Positions 1 through 9,250 of a stretch of DNA of 64,000 bases are shown here, in pieces. Under the pieces are notes generated by a model. It saw only the letters and a list, made by a program, of their open reading frames with translations. It ran no database searches and was not told the DNA's origin. Both the position numbers and the translations under genes were made by a program. The stretch is taken from positions 434,001 through 498,000 of the forward strand of contig OY729430.1 of assembly GCA_963422415.1 (NCBI GenBank), in the 5' to 3' direction. This DNA is from Bin34 sp963422415. GTDB taxonomy: Bacteria; Chloroflexota; Anaerolineae; Caldilineales; Caldilineaceae. The stretch's first letter is position 1. Each line of letters opens with the position of its first letter.

Positions 1-168
1 CAGAAGCAGGCAGCACAGAAAAACAAACAAAAGCACCGACATCGGGCTTAGTATGAATATCTGCACCTTGATCTGAACCAAGACAACCAAGGCCCAAAAC
101 GAAAACGCAATGCATGGCACCGACAGAAGATCCAGTCTTCTCCAAAGCAAGGGAGAAAGTGACAACAT
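1..168 (-). CDS. O-antigen-ligase-like gene, second copy, cut by the window edge
   Basis: A minus-strand reading frame starts with ATG at 166-168 and is open for 56 codons to base 1. Its DNA is identical to the 5' end of the O-antigen-ligase-like gene at 538-1902, because both lie in the 297-bp direct repeat. It encodes the same first membrane helix (Leu-rich, then a Val-rich helix). Whether a full second gene lies to the left cannot be seen. The alternative is an assembly join at a repeat, since the repeat begins exactly at base 1. Confidence 0.5.
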   Translation of the reverse strand, partial: MLSLSPLLWRRLDLLSVPCIAFSFWALVVLVQIKVQIFILSPMSVLLFVFLCCLLL

Positions 169-297
169 GATTGTTGTTTTGACTATTTTCAGAAACGAAA
201 CAACAGCGGGCCAAGCCCAATCAGAGATGCAAGGTGTCAGAACCTAACCCATTGTCTGTATGCAACATCCAAAATCAGGTGCATACAGAAATTCCGA
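1..297. repeat. 297-bp perfect direct repeat, left copy
   Basis: Bases 1-297 match 1735-2031 with no mismatch that I can find (constant offset 1734). The two sequences part after 'attccga'. The unit carries the upstream region and first 56 codons of an O-antigen-ligase-like gene on the minus strand. Perfect identity means a recent duplication, gene conversion or an assembly artefact. Confidence 0.95.
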
Positions 298-360
298 TTC
301 CATACCTACCGAAACTATGTGTCCAGTATCGCCGACAATCTTGGGCACAGTATAGCAAGA

Positions 361-454
361 GGCCAAGTTCGACGGGCGCCCGCAGACACAGATCCGCTGA
401 AACCTATACAGCCCGGCCAAGGCGTAGCCATAGGTTGTGGGAACGGAGGCATGT
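361..454 (+). pseudogene. relic of lactate-racemase-domain (DUF2088) gene
   Basis: About 95 bp align without gaps, at roughly 80% identity by eye, with bases 3758-3851 inside the intact DUF2088-type gene. Read in the same frame both give a stretch like ADTDxLKPIQPGQGVAIGCG. Similarity fades on both sides, so only this piece of the gene remains. It sits beside the second copy of the ligase 5' end in the same relative orientation as the intact pair, which suggests a decayed duplicate of the locus with the glycosyltransferase gene lost. Confidence 0.75.
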
Positions 455-537
455 TCGTCCTGCGACATCTTGACCACCGACAATCGGCAGGCTGGCAATG
501 GAATTCGTTTCAGCCATGCTCAACCGGGACATTCTCC

Positions 538-1902
538 TTATTCTCCGGTGCGATTCGAGCGCTGTGGCGCTGTGGCGTGATGCTCGAGAGCGAGATCTTG
601 ACGGTTCTGCAGAAGGAACCCCGCTCCAGCACAACTCAAGCCTATGAACAAATTGGATGTTCCCATAGTGAACAAATGATGGAAGTTGACACTGTATAAA
701 GCCATCACCATCGTCCATCCGACGACTGCATCTCGAGCCAAGGAGGCCGGCATGATCCAAGACAACCGGACCAAAAAGAGCAATGACAACACATAGAGTG
801 ACAATGGGATCAGGCCCGTCTCTCCAACCAGCATCAGGTACATATTGTGGACACCGTGCGGTCTGCCGTCAGCTGATATAGAAGCGCCCTCCATGGTGTC
901 GAGCGCAAGCAACCCGTGACCGAAGAGCGGTGAGGCCCGAATCCTTTCGACACCCATTTTCCACAAGTTGGTGCGACGCTGTACGTCCCCGCCAACACCG
1001 TTGGTCTCGCCTCTGACAGTCGTCAGAAAAGCATTGACTTCCTGCAAAGTCGCGGCCGAGGGCGGAACGGGCTCCGAGGGCGGTGCAACCTCGGGCCCAA
1101 GCGTAACCAACTGCAGATTGACAACGAAGTACGTCAGAACGCCCATCATGGACAGCGCCACCAGTCCGGTATGCAGCCAGTTCTGCCTTAAGCGACGAAT
1201 GCTGACCAGAAGAAAAATTGTCAGTAGTCCGCCCAGCACGGCCATGGCCGTATGGGACACCGTAGAGAGAGCTGCTGTATACCCCAAGATCAAGGCCAAA
1301 TATCGCAGCCGGGTTTGCGATCCGCTGGATTGAAATGCCAGCGCTAGCGCCACCGTCATGCAGGCCATGAAGCCAGCGTCATTGGGATCGCTGAAAGTGC
1401 CCGTATAGCGGTCCAGTCGATATTCCGGAAGCAGGCCAATAGAGCGCAGCGCCGGAGTGGCCAGAACAATGATGCAGCTTGCTGTCAGGATCGCCAGCAC
1501 CCGCAGCAACACCGCCTCGACCCCTGCTCGCTCCAGGAGCGAACGGCCGCCAAGCAGGGCGGCCAAGGTAACAAGGAGGAAAAAGACTTGACGTCCCACT
1601 CCTCTGACCTGCAGGTCGGCATCGACCAGATACCCCACCACGGAACCAATCGCTACATAAGAGGCAATGGATGCCAAGAGCAATATTCCTGGCATCCCTA
1701 TCCTCTTCCACCAACGGAAGTGTATGAAACCCAGCAGAAGCAGGCAGCACAGAAAAACAAACAAAAGCACCGACATCGGGCTTAGTATGAATATCTGCAC
1801 CTTGATCTGAACCAAGACAACCAAGGCCCAAAACGAAAACGCAATGCATGGCACCGACAGAAGATCCAGTCTTCTCCAAAGCAAGGGAGAAAGTGACAAC
1901 AT
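538..1902 (-). CDS. O-antigen ligase (WaaL/Wzy-like) family membrane protein
   Basis: The 454-residue protein is almost entirely hydrophobic, with about ten predicted membrane helices and one long loop at about residues 275-345. The loop contains a Arg-rich stretch followed by SPLFGHGLLALDT and a conserved-looking HNMYLMLVGETGLIP. That arrangement (periplasmic loop with xxHNxYL after a GxG motif) is typical of the Wzy_C domain of O-antigen ligases and polymerases. The family transfers or polymerises lipid-linked glycans on the outer face of the membrane. It lies tail-to-tail with nothing and is followed upstream by a minus-strand GT4 gene, consistent with a surface-polysaccharide locus extending left. 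The exact glycan cannot be inferred. Confidence 0.75.
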   Translation of the reverse strand: MLSLSPLLWRRLDLLSVPCIAFSFWALVVLVQIKVQIFILSPMSVLLFVFLCCLLLLGFIHFRWWKRIGMPGILLLASIASYVAIGSVVGYLVDADLQVRGVGRQVFFLLVTLAALLGGRSLLERAGVEAVLLRVLAILTASCIIVLATPALRSIGLLPEYRLDRYTGTFSDPNDAGFMACMTVALALAFQSSGSQTRLRYLALILGYTAALSTVSHTAMAVLGGLLTIFLLVSIRRLRQNWLHTGLVALSMMGVLTYFVVNLQLVTLGPEVAPPSEPVPPSAATLQEVNAFLTTVRGETNGVGGDVQRRTNLWKMGVERIRASPLFGHGLLALDTMEGASISADGRPHGVHNMYLMLVGETGLIPLSLYVLSLLFLVRLSWIMPASLARDAVVGWTMVMALYSVNFHHLFTMGTSNLFIGLSCAGAGFLLQNRQDLALEHHATAPQRSNRTGE

Positions 1903-2031
1903 GATTGTTGTTTTGACTATTTTCAGAAACGAAACAACAGCGGGCCAAGCCCAATCAGAGATGCAAGGTGTCAGAACCTAACCCATTGTCTGTATGCAAC
2001 ATCCAAAATCAGGTGCATACAGAAATTCCGA
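1735..2031. repeat. 297-bp perfect direct repeat, right copy
   Basis: Right copy of the repeat at 1-297. It spans the first 56 codons of the ligase-like gene (1735-1902) and 129 bp upstream of it. Confidence 0.95.
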
Positions 2032-2283
2032 AAATAAGGACGTGCGATTCTGCCTAGATCCGGCGGAATACGCCCGCGCAGGCGCAAATCCGTATCTGAC
2101 AAATCCAGCCCCCACAACACGCCCAGCCAGGTAATAGCGCAGAAATCGTCACGGGAATAGGCAAGGCATCAGGTTGATCTTATACGGATATCTCCCCACG
2201 TCGACGGCCAGTGTCCAAACGCGATGCACGAACCGGCAGGAACTCCAATCCCTGCTAAAGCATTGGGACAAGTTGTCTTTTAG

Positions 2284-3444
2284 TCAAATGTTGGCTTGAC
2301 CAGATCTGGCAGACGAGGGATTCGGCACAAGACTGCGTAGGTCCGAATCCATGAGATCATACCAGCTTGTACTGCGAAAGTGCTCTCCCTGCCGTTTGGC
2401 TCCCCTGCGAAGCTGCCCATACAGATCGGGATTTTCCAGCAGCCGGTCGATGGCAGACTTGATCTCCCCGGCAGAACGGGGTTCCACCAGCAATCCGTTC
2501 TTCTCATGCTCGACGAGTTCGGGAATGCCGCCCCACCGAGTAGCGATGACGGGCACTCCGCACTGAAAGGCTTCCAGAATACTGCCGGGATAGCCTTCCC
2601 TTCCACAATAACTGGGAAGCAACAAGAGGTCGTGCTCAGCAAGCACGCGGGGCACATCCTTCGGCTCCAAGACACCCCTGTAACTCGCGTGGAGATGATC
2701 TTCGAACCTGGAGAAATCCGTGTTGGACATACTGGGGCCAAAGACATTAAGATGGCAATTCTTCGGTAGATGTTGGCATGCATCCAGCACCTCGCCCAGT
2801 CCTTTGTCCATGTCCAGACGAGCAAGGAAAATCAGCTTGTGAATCCCTACACGCGGCCTTGGTTTGAGGCACTGGATGTTTCTCGTATTGGGGAACCAGC
2901 GGAAATTGGCAAAAGCACTGAATTCTCGGTACAACTGCTGCGTTTCAACGTACACCAAGCTGCAACGCATGTAGGTTCGATTTGCCAGTCCGCGGGCCAA
3001 AGCACCGTATTTCAGGTAAGTCTCCACTAGGTCTCCTCCAGTGATGCGCATCACCAAGGGCTTGCGGGCAATCTTGCAAACGACCCAGAAAAACGAACCC
3101 AAGCCTATCGCCGAAAAGGATGCAACGATAAGGAAAACCACATCGGCCCGCCCGATCTTCTGCGCCGTCCCCAAGGCCACCCGTAGAAGCCGCACAAGAC
3201 GGCTGATACGGATTTTCCACCGAGGCAGATTGGTTACGTTTCCCGACGCGTCAACAGTGTCCAGGGTAAAACCCCGCAACTTGAGTTCACGTATCTGCTC
3301 ATCGGCCATTACCTTGTTGCCGCCTACAATGTTGGTGGCAGATGCCCCTGTCGCTTGTGTCGGGGCAATAAGCAAGACAGTTGGTGCAAGGCCACGCCTG
3401 CATTGCGGGGCGCACCGCAACCGGGTGGGCAAGTCAGCGGCCAT
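2284..3444 (-). CDS. GT4-family glycosyltransferase
   Basis: The protein is a GT-B fold glycosyltransferase. The N-terminal Rossmann domain starts at VLLIAPTQATGASATNIVGGN, and the C-terminal domain has LIFLARLDMDKGLGEVLDA, a DLLLLPSYCGREGYPGSILEAF motif region (E-x7-E type) and GVPVIATRWGGIPELVEH, the nucleotide-sugar site of family GT4. It probably adds a sugar to a lipid-linked glycan together with the ligase-like gene on the same strand. The start is uncertain: ATG at 3472-3474 and 3442-3444 and a TTG close to VLLIAP are all in frame, and the family usually begins near VLLIAP, so the extra residues may be untranslated. Confidence 0.85.
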   Translation of the reverse strand: MAADLPTRLRCAPQCRRGLAPTVLLIAPTQATGASATNIVGGNKVMADEQIRELKLRGFTLDTVDASGNVTNLPRWKIRISRLVRLLRVALGTAQKIGRADVVFLIVASFSAIGLGSFFWVVCKIARKPLVMRITGGDLVETYLKYGALARGLANRTYMRCSLVYVETQQLYREFSAFANFRWFPNTRNIQCLKPRPRVGIHKLIFLARLDMDKGLGEVLDACQHLPKNCHLNVFGPSMSNTDFSRFEDHLHASYRGVLEPKDVPRVLAEHDLLLLPSYCGREGYPGSILEAFQCGVPVIATRWGGIPELVEHEKNGLLVEPRSAGEIKSAIDRLLENPDLYGQLRRGAKRQGEHFRSTSWYDLMDSDLRSLVPNPSSARSGQANI

Positions 3445-3625
3445 GCAATCTCGGGATGCCTGCAGAAATCCCAATGACAGGAAACACCAAGTTCACCCCC
3501 TCCCGGGGGGAGTTCTCTGATGAATTCGGTTCGCGTTGACTGCAAGAAACATACTGGCATAAATGGAGTGCAACCGTTGCAACTAAGCATAATGGATCCC
3601 TTCCTCCGTACAAAAGCCTTAGACA

Positions 3626-4954
3626 GTGGCTTCAGAACCGGAAATGCAGACCCTGATTGACCAGGTTCAAGGCCTGACATTCGCGACTTCCTTACCGAAG
3701 ACTCTGGTTTTGGGATTCCAAGAACTGCTTGGCAGCCCGCTGCCGGATACAAGAGATCAAGTCCAGCGGACGCTCGCAGACACAGATCTGCTGAAACCCA
3801 TACAACCCGGCCAGGGCGTAGCCATAGGCTGTGGGAGCCGGGGCGTGTCCAACATTTCCGAGACAGTCTGCGCGCTGGTGGCAGCGGTGCGTGCCCAAGG
3901 CGGAAGTCCCTACATTTTCCCCGCCATGGGCAGTCACGGCGGCAGCACAGCGGCCGGGCAGATAGCAACGCTGGCACACTTGGGAGTGACCCCGGACACG
4001 GTGGGGGCTCCAGTACAAGGGACCATGGAAGTCCGCGTAACGGTCAAGGTGCCGGATGGTCCGCAGCTGTATCAAGGATTGGACTCGGCTGCCGCAGACC
4101 ATGTCCTTCTGGTCAACCGCATAAAGCCGCACACCAGTTTTTCGGGCTGGGTGGAGAGCGGCCTCGCCAAAATGAGCGTCATCGGCTTGGGCAAGCTGAC
4201 TGGAGCGCAGGCGTACCACGAAGGCGGCTTGGACGCCTTCGTGCATAAACTGGCAACGGCATCCCAGCTGCAGGTGCAGCACACCAATCTGCTGGGTGGT
4301 CTGGCCCTGGTGGAAAATGCACGCGAGGAAACCATTGCCGTGCAGGCCCTCCCAGCTACGGAATTCGGGGGGGATCGGGAAAATGCATTGCTGCAGATCG
4401 CACGCGCCCACATGCCGCGCATTCCGGTTTCGCCCGTGGATGTGCTGGTGGTTCGAAAAATGGGCAAGGATATTTCCGGCACCGGCATGGACACCAACGT
4501 GATTGGCCGCTATGCCATTCCCGATGTGGTCGACGATTCGCACCCGCACATTGCGACAATTGCAGCCTTGTCCTTGACCAAAGGCACCCAAGGCAACGCC
4601 AATGGATTGGGGTTGGCCAATGTCATTTCGGCGCGCCTGCTGAAGGCCATCAATTGGCGAAGCACCTATACCAATGCGCTGGCAGCCGGAGTCATGGGGC
4701 TGCGCAAGGCGGCCATGCCTATGGTGCAGCCCCATGATCGAGCCGCGGTGGAGACGGCTCTGCGTTGCACTCGACGGCCCGCTGCCCAAGCCCGTATGCT
4801 GTTCATTGAAGATACGCTCTCGCTGGACCAGGTCTGGCTAAGTCCCAATCTGGCGGCTGACTGGGCAACCCAGCCCGGTTGCAGTCTGGGGCCGGAGGCA
4901 TCCCTGTCTTTCGCGGACTGCGGCGCCATGGTCCAGCCTTGGGATCTGACTTGA
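3626..4954 (+). CDS. lactate racemase-domain (DUF2088/LarA N-terminal type) protein
   Basis: The 442-residue protein has the pattern of the LarA N-terminal family: QPGQGVAIGCGSRGV at about 60-75, AMGSHGGSTAAGQ at about 100-112, NRIKPHTSFSGWVESGLAKM at about 168-187 and KMGKDISGTGMDTN near 280. LarA proteins use a nickel-pincer cofactor to racemise or epimerise alpha-hydroxy acids; many relatives act on unknown sugar acids. The substrate is not evident here. The region to the right holds SDR and GH4 genes, so a sugar-acid epimerase is plausible. A relic of this gene lies at 361-454. Confidence 0.7.
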   Translation: MASEPEMQTLIDQVQGLTFATSLPKTLVLGFQELLGSPLPDTRDQVQRTLADTDLLKPIQPGQGVAIGCGSRGVSNISETVCALVAAVRAQGGSPYIFPAMGSHGGSTAAGQIATLAHLGVTPDTVGAPVQGTMEVRVTVKVPDGPQLYQGLDSAAADHVLLVNRIKPHTSFSGWVESGLAKMSVIGLGKLTGAQAYHEGGLDAFVHKLATASQLQVQHTNLLGGLALVENAREETIAVQALPATEFGGDRENALLQIARAHMPRIPVSPVDVLVVRKMGKDISGTGMDTNVIGRYAIPDVVDDSHPHIATIAALSLTKGTQGNANGLGLANVISARLLKAINWRSTYTNALAAGVMGLRKAAMPMVQPHDRAAVETALRCTRRPAAQARMLFIEDTLSLDQVWLSPNLAADWATQPGCSLGPEASLSFADCGAMVQPWDLT

Positions 4955-5362
4955 AAAATCGGCGATTCAAGCATGCGCCAGGAAACATCGGCTGTTGCCT
5001 TTGACCATAGTCTCAAAACCCCGCTTCGGCAGTCGTGAGATGGACACGCACCGTGTGTCGGGATTCCGCGAACTCGGGGCACTGCAGGCAGAACGGACCC
5101 CGTGGCTGCCTGGCACGGTCCCGAATGCAAGTTCATTTCGACAGAATAGTCAAACCTTTCGCCTGTGCCCTCGTGCCCCTGAGCAGGTTGTCGGGGAATC
5201 TCCGAATCTGCAAGCAGTCTTGAAGCTATCGCTTACAATCCTGTTCCAGCCCTGCGCCCTCTGCTGTCTCCGACCTTTCGAATCCAGCCACCGGCGCCCG
5301 TCTTGGCCGATCCTGTGCAGCATCCCGCTTTCCGTGCGAGGTGGAAGTTGAGCTCCTTGTAC
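4955..5362. other. intergenic region upstream of metH
   Basis: About 400 bp with no convincing gene. I looked for a cobalamin riboswitch because the next gene is B12-dependent, and did not find a clear B12 box or a conserved core. A short GC-rich inverted segment (cggaccccgtggctgcctgg) is not distinctive. Confidence 0.4.
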
Positions 5363-8300
5363 ATGCAGCTGACCCAATTGGCCCAAACACGTATCTTGGT
5401 GTTGGACGGGGCCATGGGCACCATGCTGCAGAACGAAGGCCTGTCGGACACGGATTATGGCGGCGACCGGTTTCGGAACCATGACAAAGACCTCAAGGGC
5501 TGCCACGACATTCTTTGCTTGACGCAACCTGCCGTCGTTCAGGCAATCCACGCCGAGTACCTGCAGGCCGGCGCCGACTTCATCTCCACCAACACCTTTA
5601 CGGCCACTCGCATCGCTCTGACCGATTTCGGACTGCAGGATCTGGCCTACGAAATCAATGTGGCCGCAACTCGGCTGGCTCGACAGGCCATCACGGAAAT
5701 GCAAAGCCAGACCCCGGATCGGCCGCGTTTCGTATTGGGCTGCATGGGTCCTACCAATGTCACGGCCTCCATGTCGCCGGACGTCAGCAATCCCAGTTAT
5801 CGCAACACTTCCTTTGCGGATCTGAAAACCGCATACCACGAGCAAGCCCGGGGCCTGATGGATGGTGGCGCGGATGCCCTGTTGATCGAAACCGTATTCG
5901 ACACGCTCAACGCCAAGGCGGCTCTCTTTGCCGTGCAGCATCTGTTTCAGGAAACGGGACAACGGCGACCGGTCATGGTTTCCATCAGCATCGTGGATGC
6001 CAGCGGCCGCAATCTTTCGGGGCAGACTCCAGAGGCTTTCTGGCATTCCGTTCGCCACGTGCGTCCCTTTTCGGTAGGAGTGAACTGTTCCCTGGGTACC
6101 CAGGACATGCTGCCCCATGCAGCCGCCTTGGCGCGCGTGGCCCATACGCGCGTCCATGTCTATCCCAATGCGGGACTGCCCAATGCCTTTGGTGCCTATG
6201 ACGAGACTCCCGCGGAAATGGCCGCGGGTCTGCGCACCTCCGCGCTGAACGAAAACTTGAACATTGTCGGCTCCTGCTGCGGTTCCACTCCGGATTTCAC
6301 GGCGGCCATCGCCGCCGCCGTCGCGGATGTGCCGCCGCGGACCATTCCCACCACCCCTGCTTCCCATACTGTGCTGGCAGGCATGGAACCCTGCTTCATC
6401 ACTCCCGAGTCCAACTTCGTCAACATTGGCGAACGCACCAATGTCACCGGCTCGGCGCGCTTTCGCCAACTGATCCTCGACGGGGACTACGAGAAAGCCA
6501 CTGCAATCGCCTCTCAGCAGGTGGCCCGGGGCGCTCAAATGGTGGACATCAACTTCGATGACGGCCTGCTGGACGGCGTGGAGTGCATGACGCGCTTCCT
6601 GCGTCTGATTGCCGGAGAACCGGACATTGCCCGGGTGCCCATCGTCCTAGATTCTTCCCGTTGGGACGTCCTAGAGGCCGGCCTGCAAAACGTGCAGGGC
6701 AAGGCCTTGGTCAATTCCATCAGCCTCAAGGCCGGAGAGGCGGAATTTCTGCGGCAAGCCCGCCTCTGCATGCAATACGGAGCGGCGGTGGTGGTCATGG
6801 CCTTCGATGAGAAAGGACAGGCGGACAGCCGGACACGCAAGGTAGAGATCTGCACCCGCGCCCACCGCCTCCTGACAGACATCGGCATGGATCCGGCCGA
6901 CATCGTCTTTGATCCCAATGTCTTGACCGTGGCTACGGGCATGGAGGAACACAACAACTATGCGGTGGAGTTTCTGGAAGCCACCCAGGCGATCAAGGCA
7001 GCCATGCCGGACTGCAAGGTCAGCGGCGGCGTCAGCAACATCTCTTTCTCCTTTCGCGGCAACAACACGGTGCGGGAAGCCATGCACTCCGCCTTTCTGT
7101 ATCACGGCATGCAGGCGGGGTTAGACATGGGTATCGTGAATGCGGGCCAGCTCACGATCTACTCGCAGATCCCGGCGGAATTGCTGACTCATGTAGAAGA
7201 TGTGCTGCTGAATCGCCGACCCGATGCCACCGAGCGATTGGTGGCACTGGCCGAGCGCTTCAAGGGCATCCGAACGGGACGCAGAGCCCGACCCGCCTTG
7301 GCTTGGCGCCAAGCTGCGGTGGCGGAACGCCTTGCCCATGCCTTGGTGCAAGGCATAGACACCTATATCGAGGAAGACGTCGCAGCGGCGCTGGCCCAAT
7401 TGGGTCAGCCGCTGCAGGTCGTGGAAGGCCCCCTCATGGACGGCATGAACCAAGTCGGGGATCTTTTTGGATCGGGACAGATGTTTCTGCCTCAGGTGGT
7501 CAAAAGCGCCCGTGTCATGAAGAAGGCCGTGGCTTGGCTGACGCCCTACATTGAAGCGGAAAAACAGACCGGCGGCAGAACCCGGACTGCTCCCCGGATC
7601 TTGATGGCCACGGTCAAAGGCGATGTTCATGACATCGGCAAAAACATTGTGGGCGTGGTGTTGGGCTGCAACGGCTACGATGTCGAGGACTTGGGCGTGA
7701 TGGTGCCGAGTCACAAGATTCTGGCGACTGCGCGGGCCCTGAATGTCGACATCATCGGTCTGAGCGGTTTGATCACCCCTTCCCTGGACGAAATGACGTA
7801 CATGGCCAGCGAGCTGCAACGCGCCGAATTCGACCTGCCGCTCCTGATTGGCGGGGCCACCACGTCCCGGATGCACACGGCGTTGAGGATCGATCCGGAA
7901 TATCGGGGAGCCGTAGTGCATGTCTCGGATGCCTCCCGCAGTGTGGGCGTGGTGGAGCGGCTGCTGAATCCCCGCACGCGCACGCAGTTCGTGCGGGAGA
8001 GAAAATCCGAATATGCGGCTCTGCGCACCACCTATCTGAATCGGAAAGGGACGCGCAGCCTGTTGTCGCTGAAGGATGCCCGGGCGCGACGGTTCCGTTT
8101 TGAATCCCGGCACGCGGACATCCGGAAACCGTCCGCGCCTGGCGTGATCCACTGTATGGATGTGCCTCTGAGCACACTGGAACCGTACATTGACTGGTCT
8201 CCGTTCTTCCATGCCTGGGAAATGAAGGGCGTGTATCCCGACATTCTGCATCACCCGCACAGGGGCTCGGAGGCCCGCCAGCTCTTCCAAGACGGCCAAG

Positions 8301-9040
8301 AGATGATGGCCCGCGTTGTGCGGGAGCGACGCATACGGGCAAAGGCCGTCTGGTGTCTCTTTGGAGCCCAGAGCCAGGACGAAGACATATGCATATTCGA
8401 AAACGGCAAGTGGGACGTGCCACTGGCAACCTTTCATATGCTGCGGCAACAGGAAGACAAGGGAGCCAGCCGTCCACAGCTGTGCCTCTCCGACTTCGTC
8501 GCGCCCCGCAACCAGGACCAGCAAGACTACATGGGCTGCTTTGTGGTGACGGCTGGCTTGGGCGCCCAGGCATTCGCGGAGGAACTGGCGAGCCAGCTCG
8601 ACGACTACCGATCCATCATAGTCAAGATCTTGGCGGATCGATGGGCGGAAGCCTGTGCGGAATGGCTGCATGAGAAGGTGCGCAAGGAAAGTTGGGGCTA
8701 CGCTCCACAGGAACGGCTGGACAGAACGGGCCTTATCCAAGAGACCTACCGCGGCATTCGGCCCGCGCCAGGTTATCCGGCCTGCCCGGAACACAGCGAG
8801 AAGCGTCTGCTTTTTGATCTGTTGCAGACCGAGGAGAACATCGGGGTGTCCTTGACCGAATCCTTTGCCATGTGGCCCGCGGCGTCGGTCAGCGGGTTCT
8901 TTTTCGCGCATCCCGAGGCCCGATACTTCACGGTGGGACAGCTGGGCCGGGACCAAGTCAAGCGCTATGCAGAAGCCAAGGGCGTACCGGTGGCACAGGC
9001 GGAAAGGTGGCTCCAGTCCCAGCTGGGCTACACGCCCTGA
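5363..9040 (+). CDS. metH: cobalamin-dependent methionine synthase
   Basis: This full-length, four-module MetH moves the methyl group of 5-methyltetrahydrofolate to homocysteine in the cytoplasm. The homocysteine domain (about 1-330) begins ILVLDGAMGTMLQ and has zinc ligands in GVNCSLG (about residue 240) and GSCCGS (about 304-305). The folate domain follows (about 345-620, NIGERTNVTGS). The B12 domain has the DVHDIGKNIV lower-ligand motif with His near 755 and SGLITPS. The reactivation (AdoMet) domain forms the last 330 residues, with RPAPGYPACPEH. ATG at 5363 is preferred over an in-frame ATG at 5303 because the conserved domain begins just after it. No metF or B12 genes are adjacent. Confidence 0.97.
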   Translation: MQLTQLAQTRILVLDGAMGTMLQNEGLSDTDYGGDRFRNHDKDLKGCHDILCLTQPAVVQAIHAEYLQAGADFISTNTFTATRIALTDFGLQDLAYEINVAATRLARQAITEMQSQTPDRPRFVLGCMGPTNVTASMSPDVSNPSYRNTSFADLKTAYHEQARGLMDGGADALLIETVFDTLNAKAALFAVQHLFQETGQRRPVMVSISIVDASGRNLSGQTPEAFWHSVRHVRPFSVGVNCSLGTQDMLPHAAALARVAHTRVHVYPNAGLPNAFGAYDETPAEMAAGLRTSALNENLNIVGSCCGSTPDFTAAIAAAVADVPPRTIPTTPASHTVLAGMEPCFITPESNFVNIGERTNVTGSARFRQLILDGDYEKATAIASQQVARGAQMVDINFDDGLLDGVECMTRFLRLIAGEPDIARVPIVLDSSRWDVLEAGLQNVQGKALVNSISLKAGEAEFLRQARLCMQYGAAVVVMAFDEKGQADSRTRKVEICTRAHRLLTDIGMDPADIVFDPNVLTVATGMEEHNNYAVEFLEATQAIKAAMPDCKVSGGVSNISFSFRGNNTVREAMHSAFLYHGMQAGLDMGIVNAGQLTIYSQIPAELLTHVEDVLLNRRPDATERLVALAERFKGIRTGRRARPALAWRQAAVAERLAHALVQGIDTYIEEDVAAALAQLGQPLQVVEGPLMDGMNQVGDLFGSGQMFLPQVVKSARVMKKAVAWLTPYIEAEKQTGGRTRTAPRILMATVKGDVHDIGKNIVGVVLGCNGYDVEDLGVMVPSHKILATARALNVDIIGLSGLITPSLDEMTYMASELQRAEFDLPLLIGGATTSRMHTALRIDPEYRGAVVHVSDASRSVGVVERLLNPRTRTQFVRERKSEYAALRTTYLNRKGTRSLLSLKDARARRFRFESRHADIRKPSAPGVIHCMDVPLSTLEPYIDWSPFFHAWEMKGVYPDILHHPHRGSEARQLFQDGQEMMARVVRERRIRAKAVWCLFGAQSQDEDICIFENGKWDVPLATFHMLRQQEDKGASRPQLCLSDFVAPRNQDQQDYMGCFVVTAGLGAQAFAEELASQLDDYRSIIVKILADRWAEACAEWLHEKVRKESWGYAPQERLDRTGLIQETYRGIRPAPGYPACPEHSEKRLLFDLLQTEENIGVSLTESFAMWPAASVSGFFFAHPEARYFTVGQLGRDQVKRYAEAKGVPVAQAERWLQSQLGYTP

Positions 9041-9250
9041 TTCACAGAGGGGAATTTCCGGTCATGGCGGGTCCAGGCGGCTTGACAGGTATAATCCCTG
9101 ACACGTGCTGGCGTGATGCGCACGGAAGGAATTCGGCACACGCGAGAGCCACAGTGGGGATCACATCATCCATGGCGAGCTTCCCGGACACAAGATGGGA
9201 TCTCTCGCAGGCGGCACCGGATGGGCTTGGCATGACAGGAGAGGTCGCGG
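9041..9250 (+). promoter_or_regulatory. possible promoter region before the GH4 operon
   Basis: The 210-bp gap holds a perfect TATAAT at 9090-9095, directly preceded by TTGACAGG. The TTGACA is too close to serve as the -35 for this -10, and no good -35 lies 16-18 bp upstream. A -10-driven promoter for the operon beginning at 9251 is possible but weakly supported. Confidence 0.3.

Noticed and set aside
4955..5362. Cobalamin riboswitch before metH
   Set aside because: The gene is B12-dependent so I looked for a B12 box and core helices, but found none convincing.
5150..6538. Minus-strand open frame of 462 codons opposite metH
   Set aside because: It lies opposite the 5' part of metH and has no motif; it is a frame shadow in GC-rich DNA.
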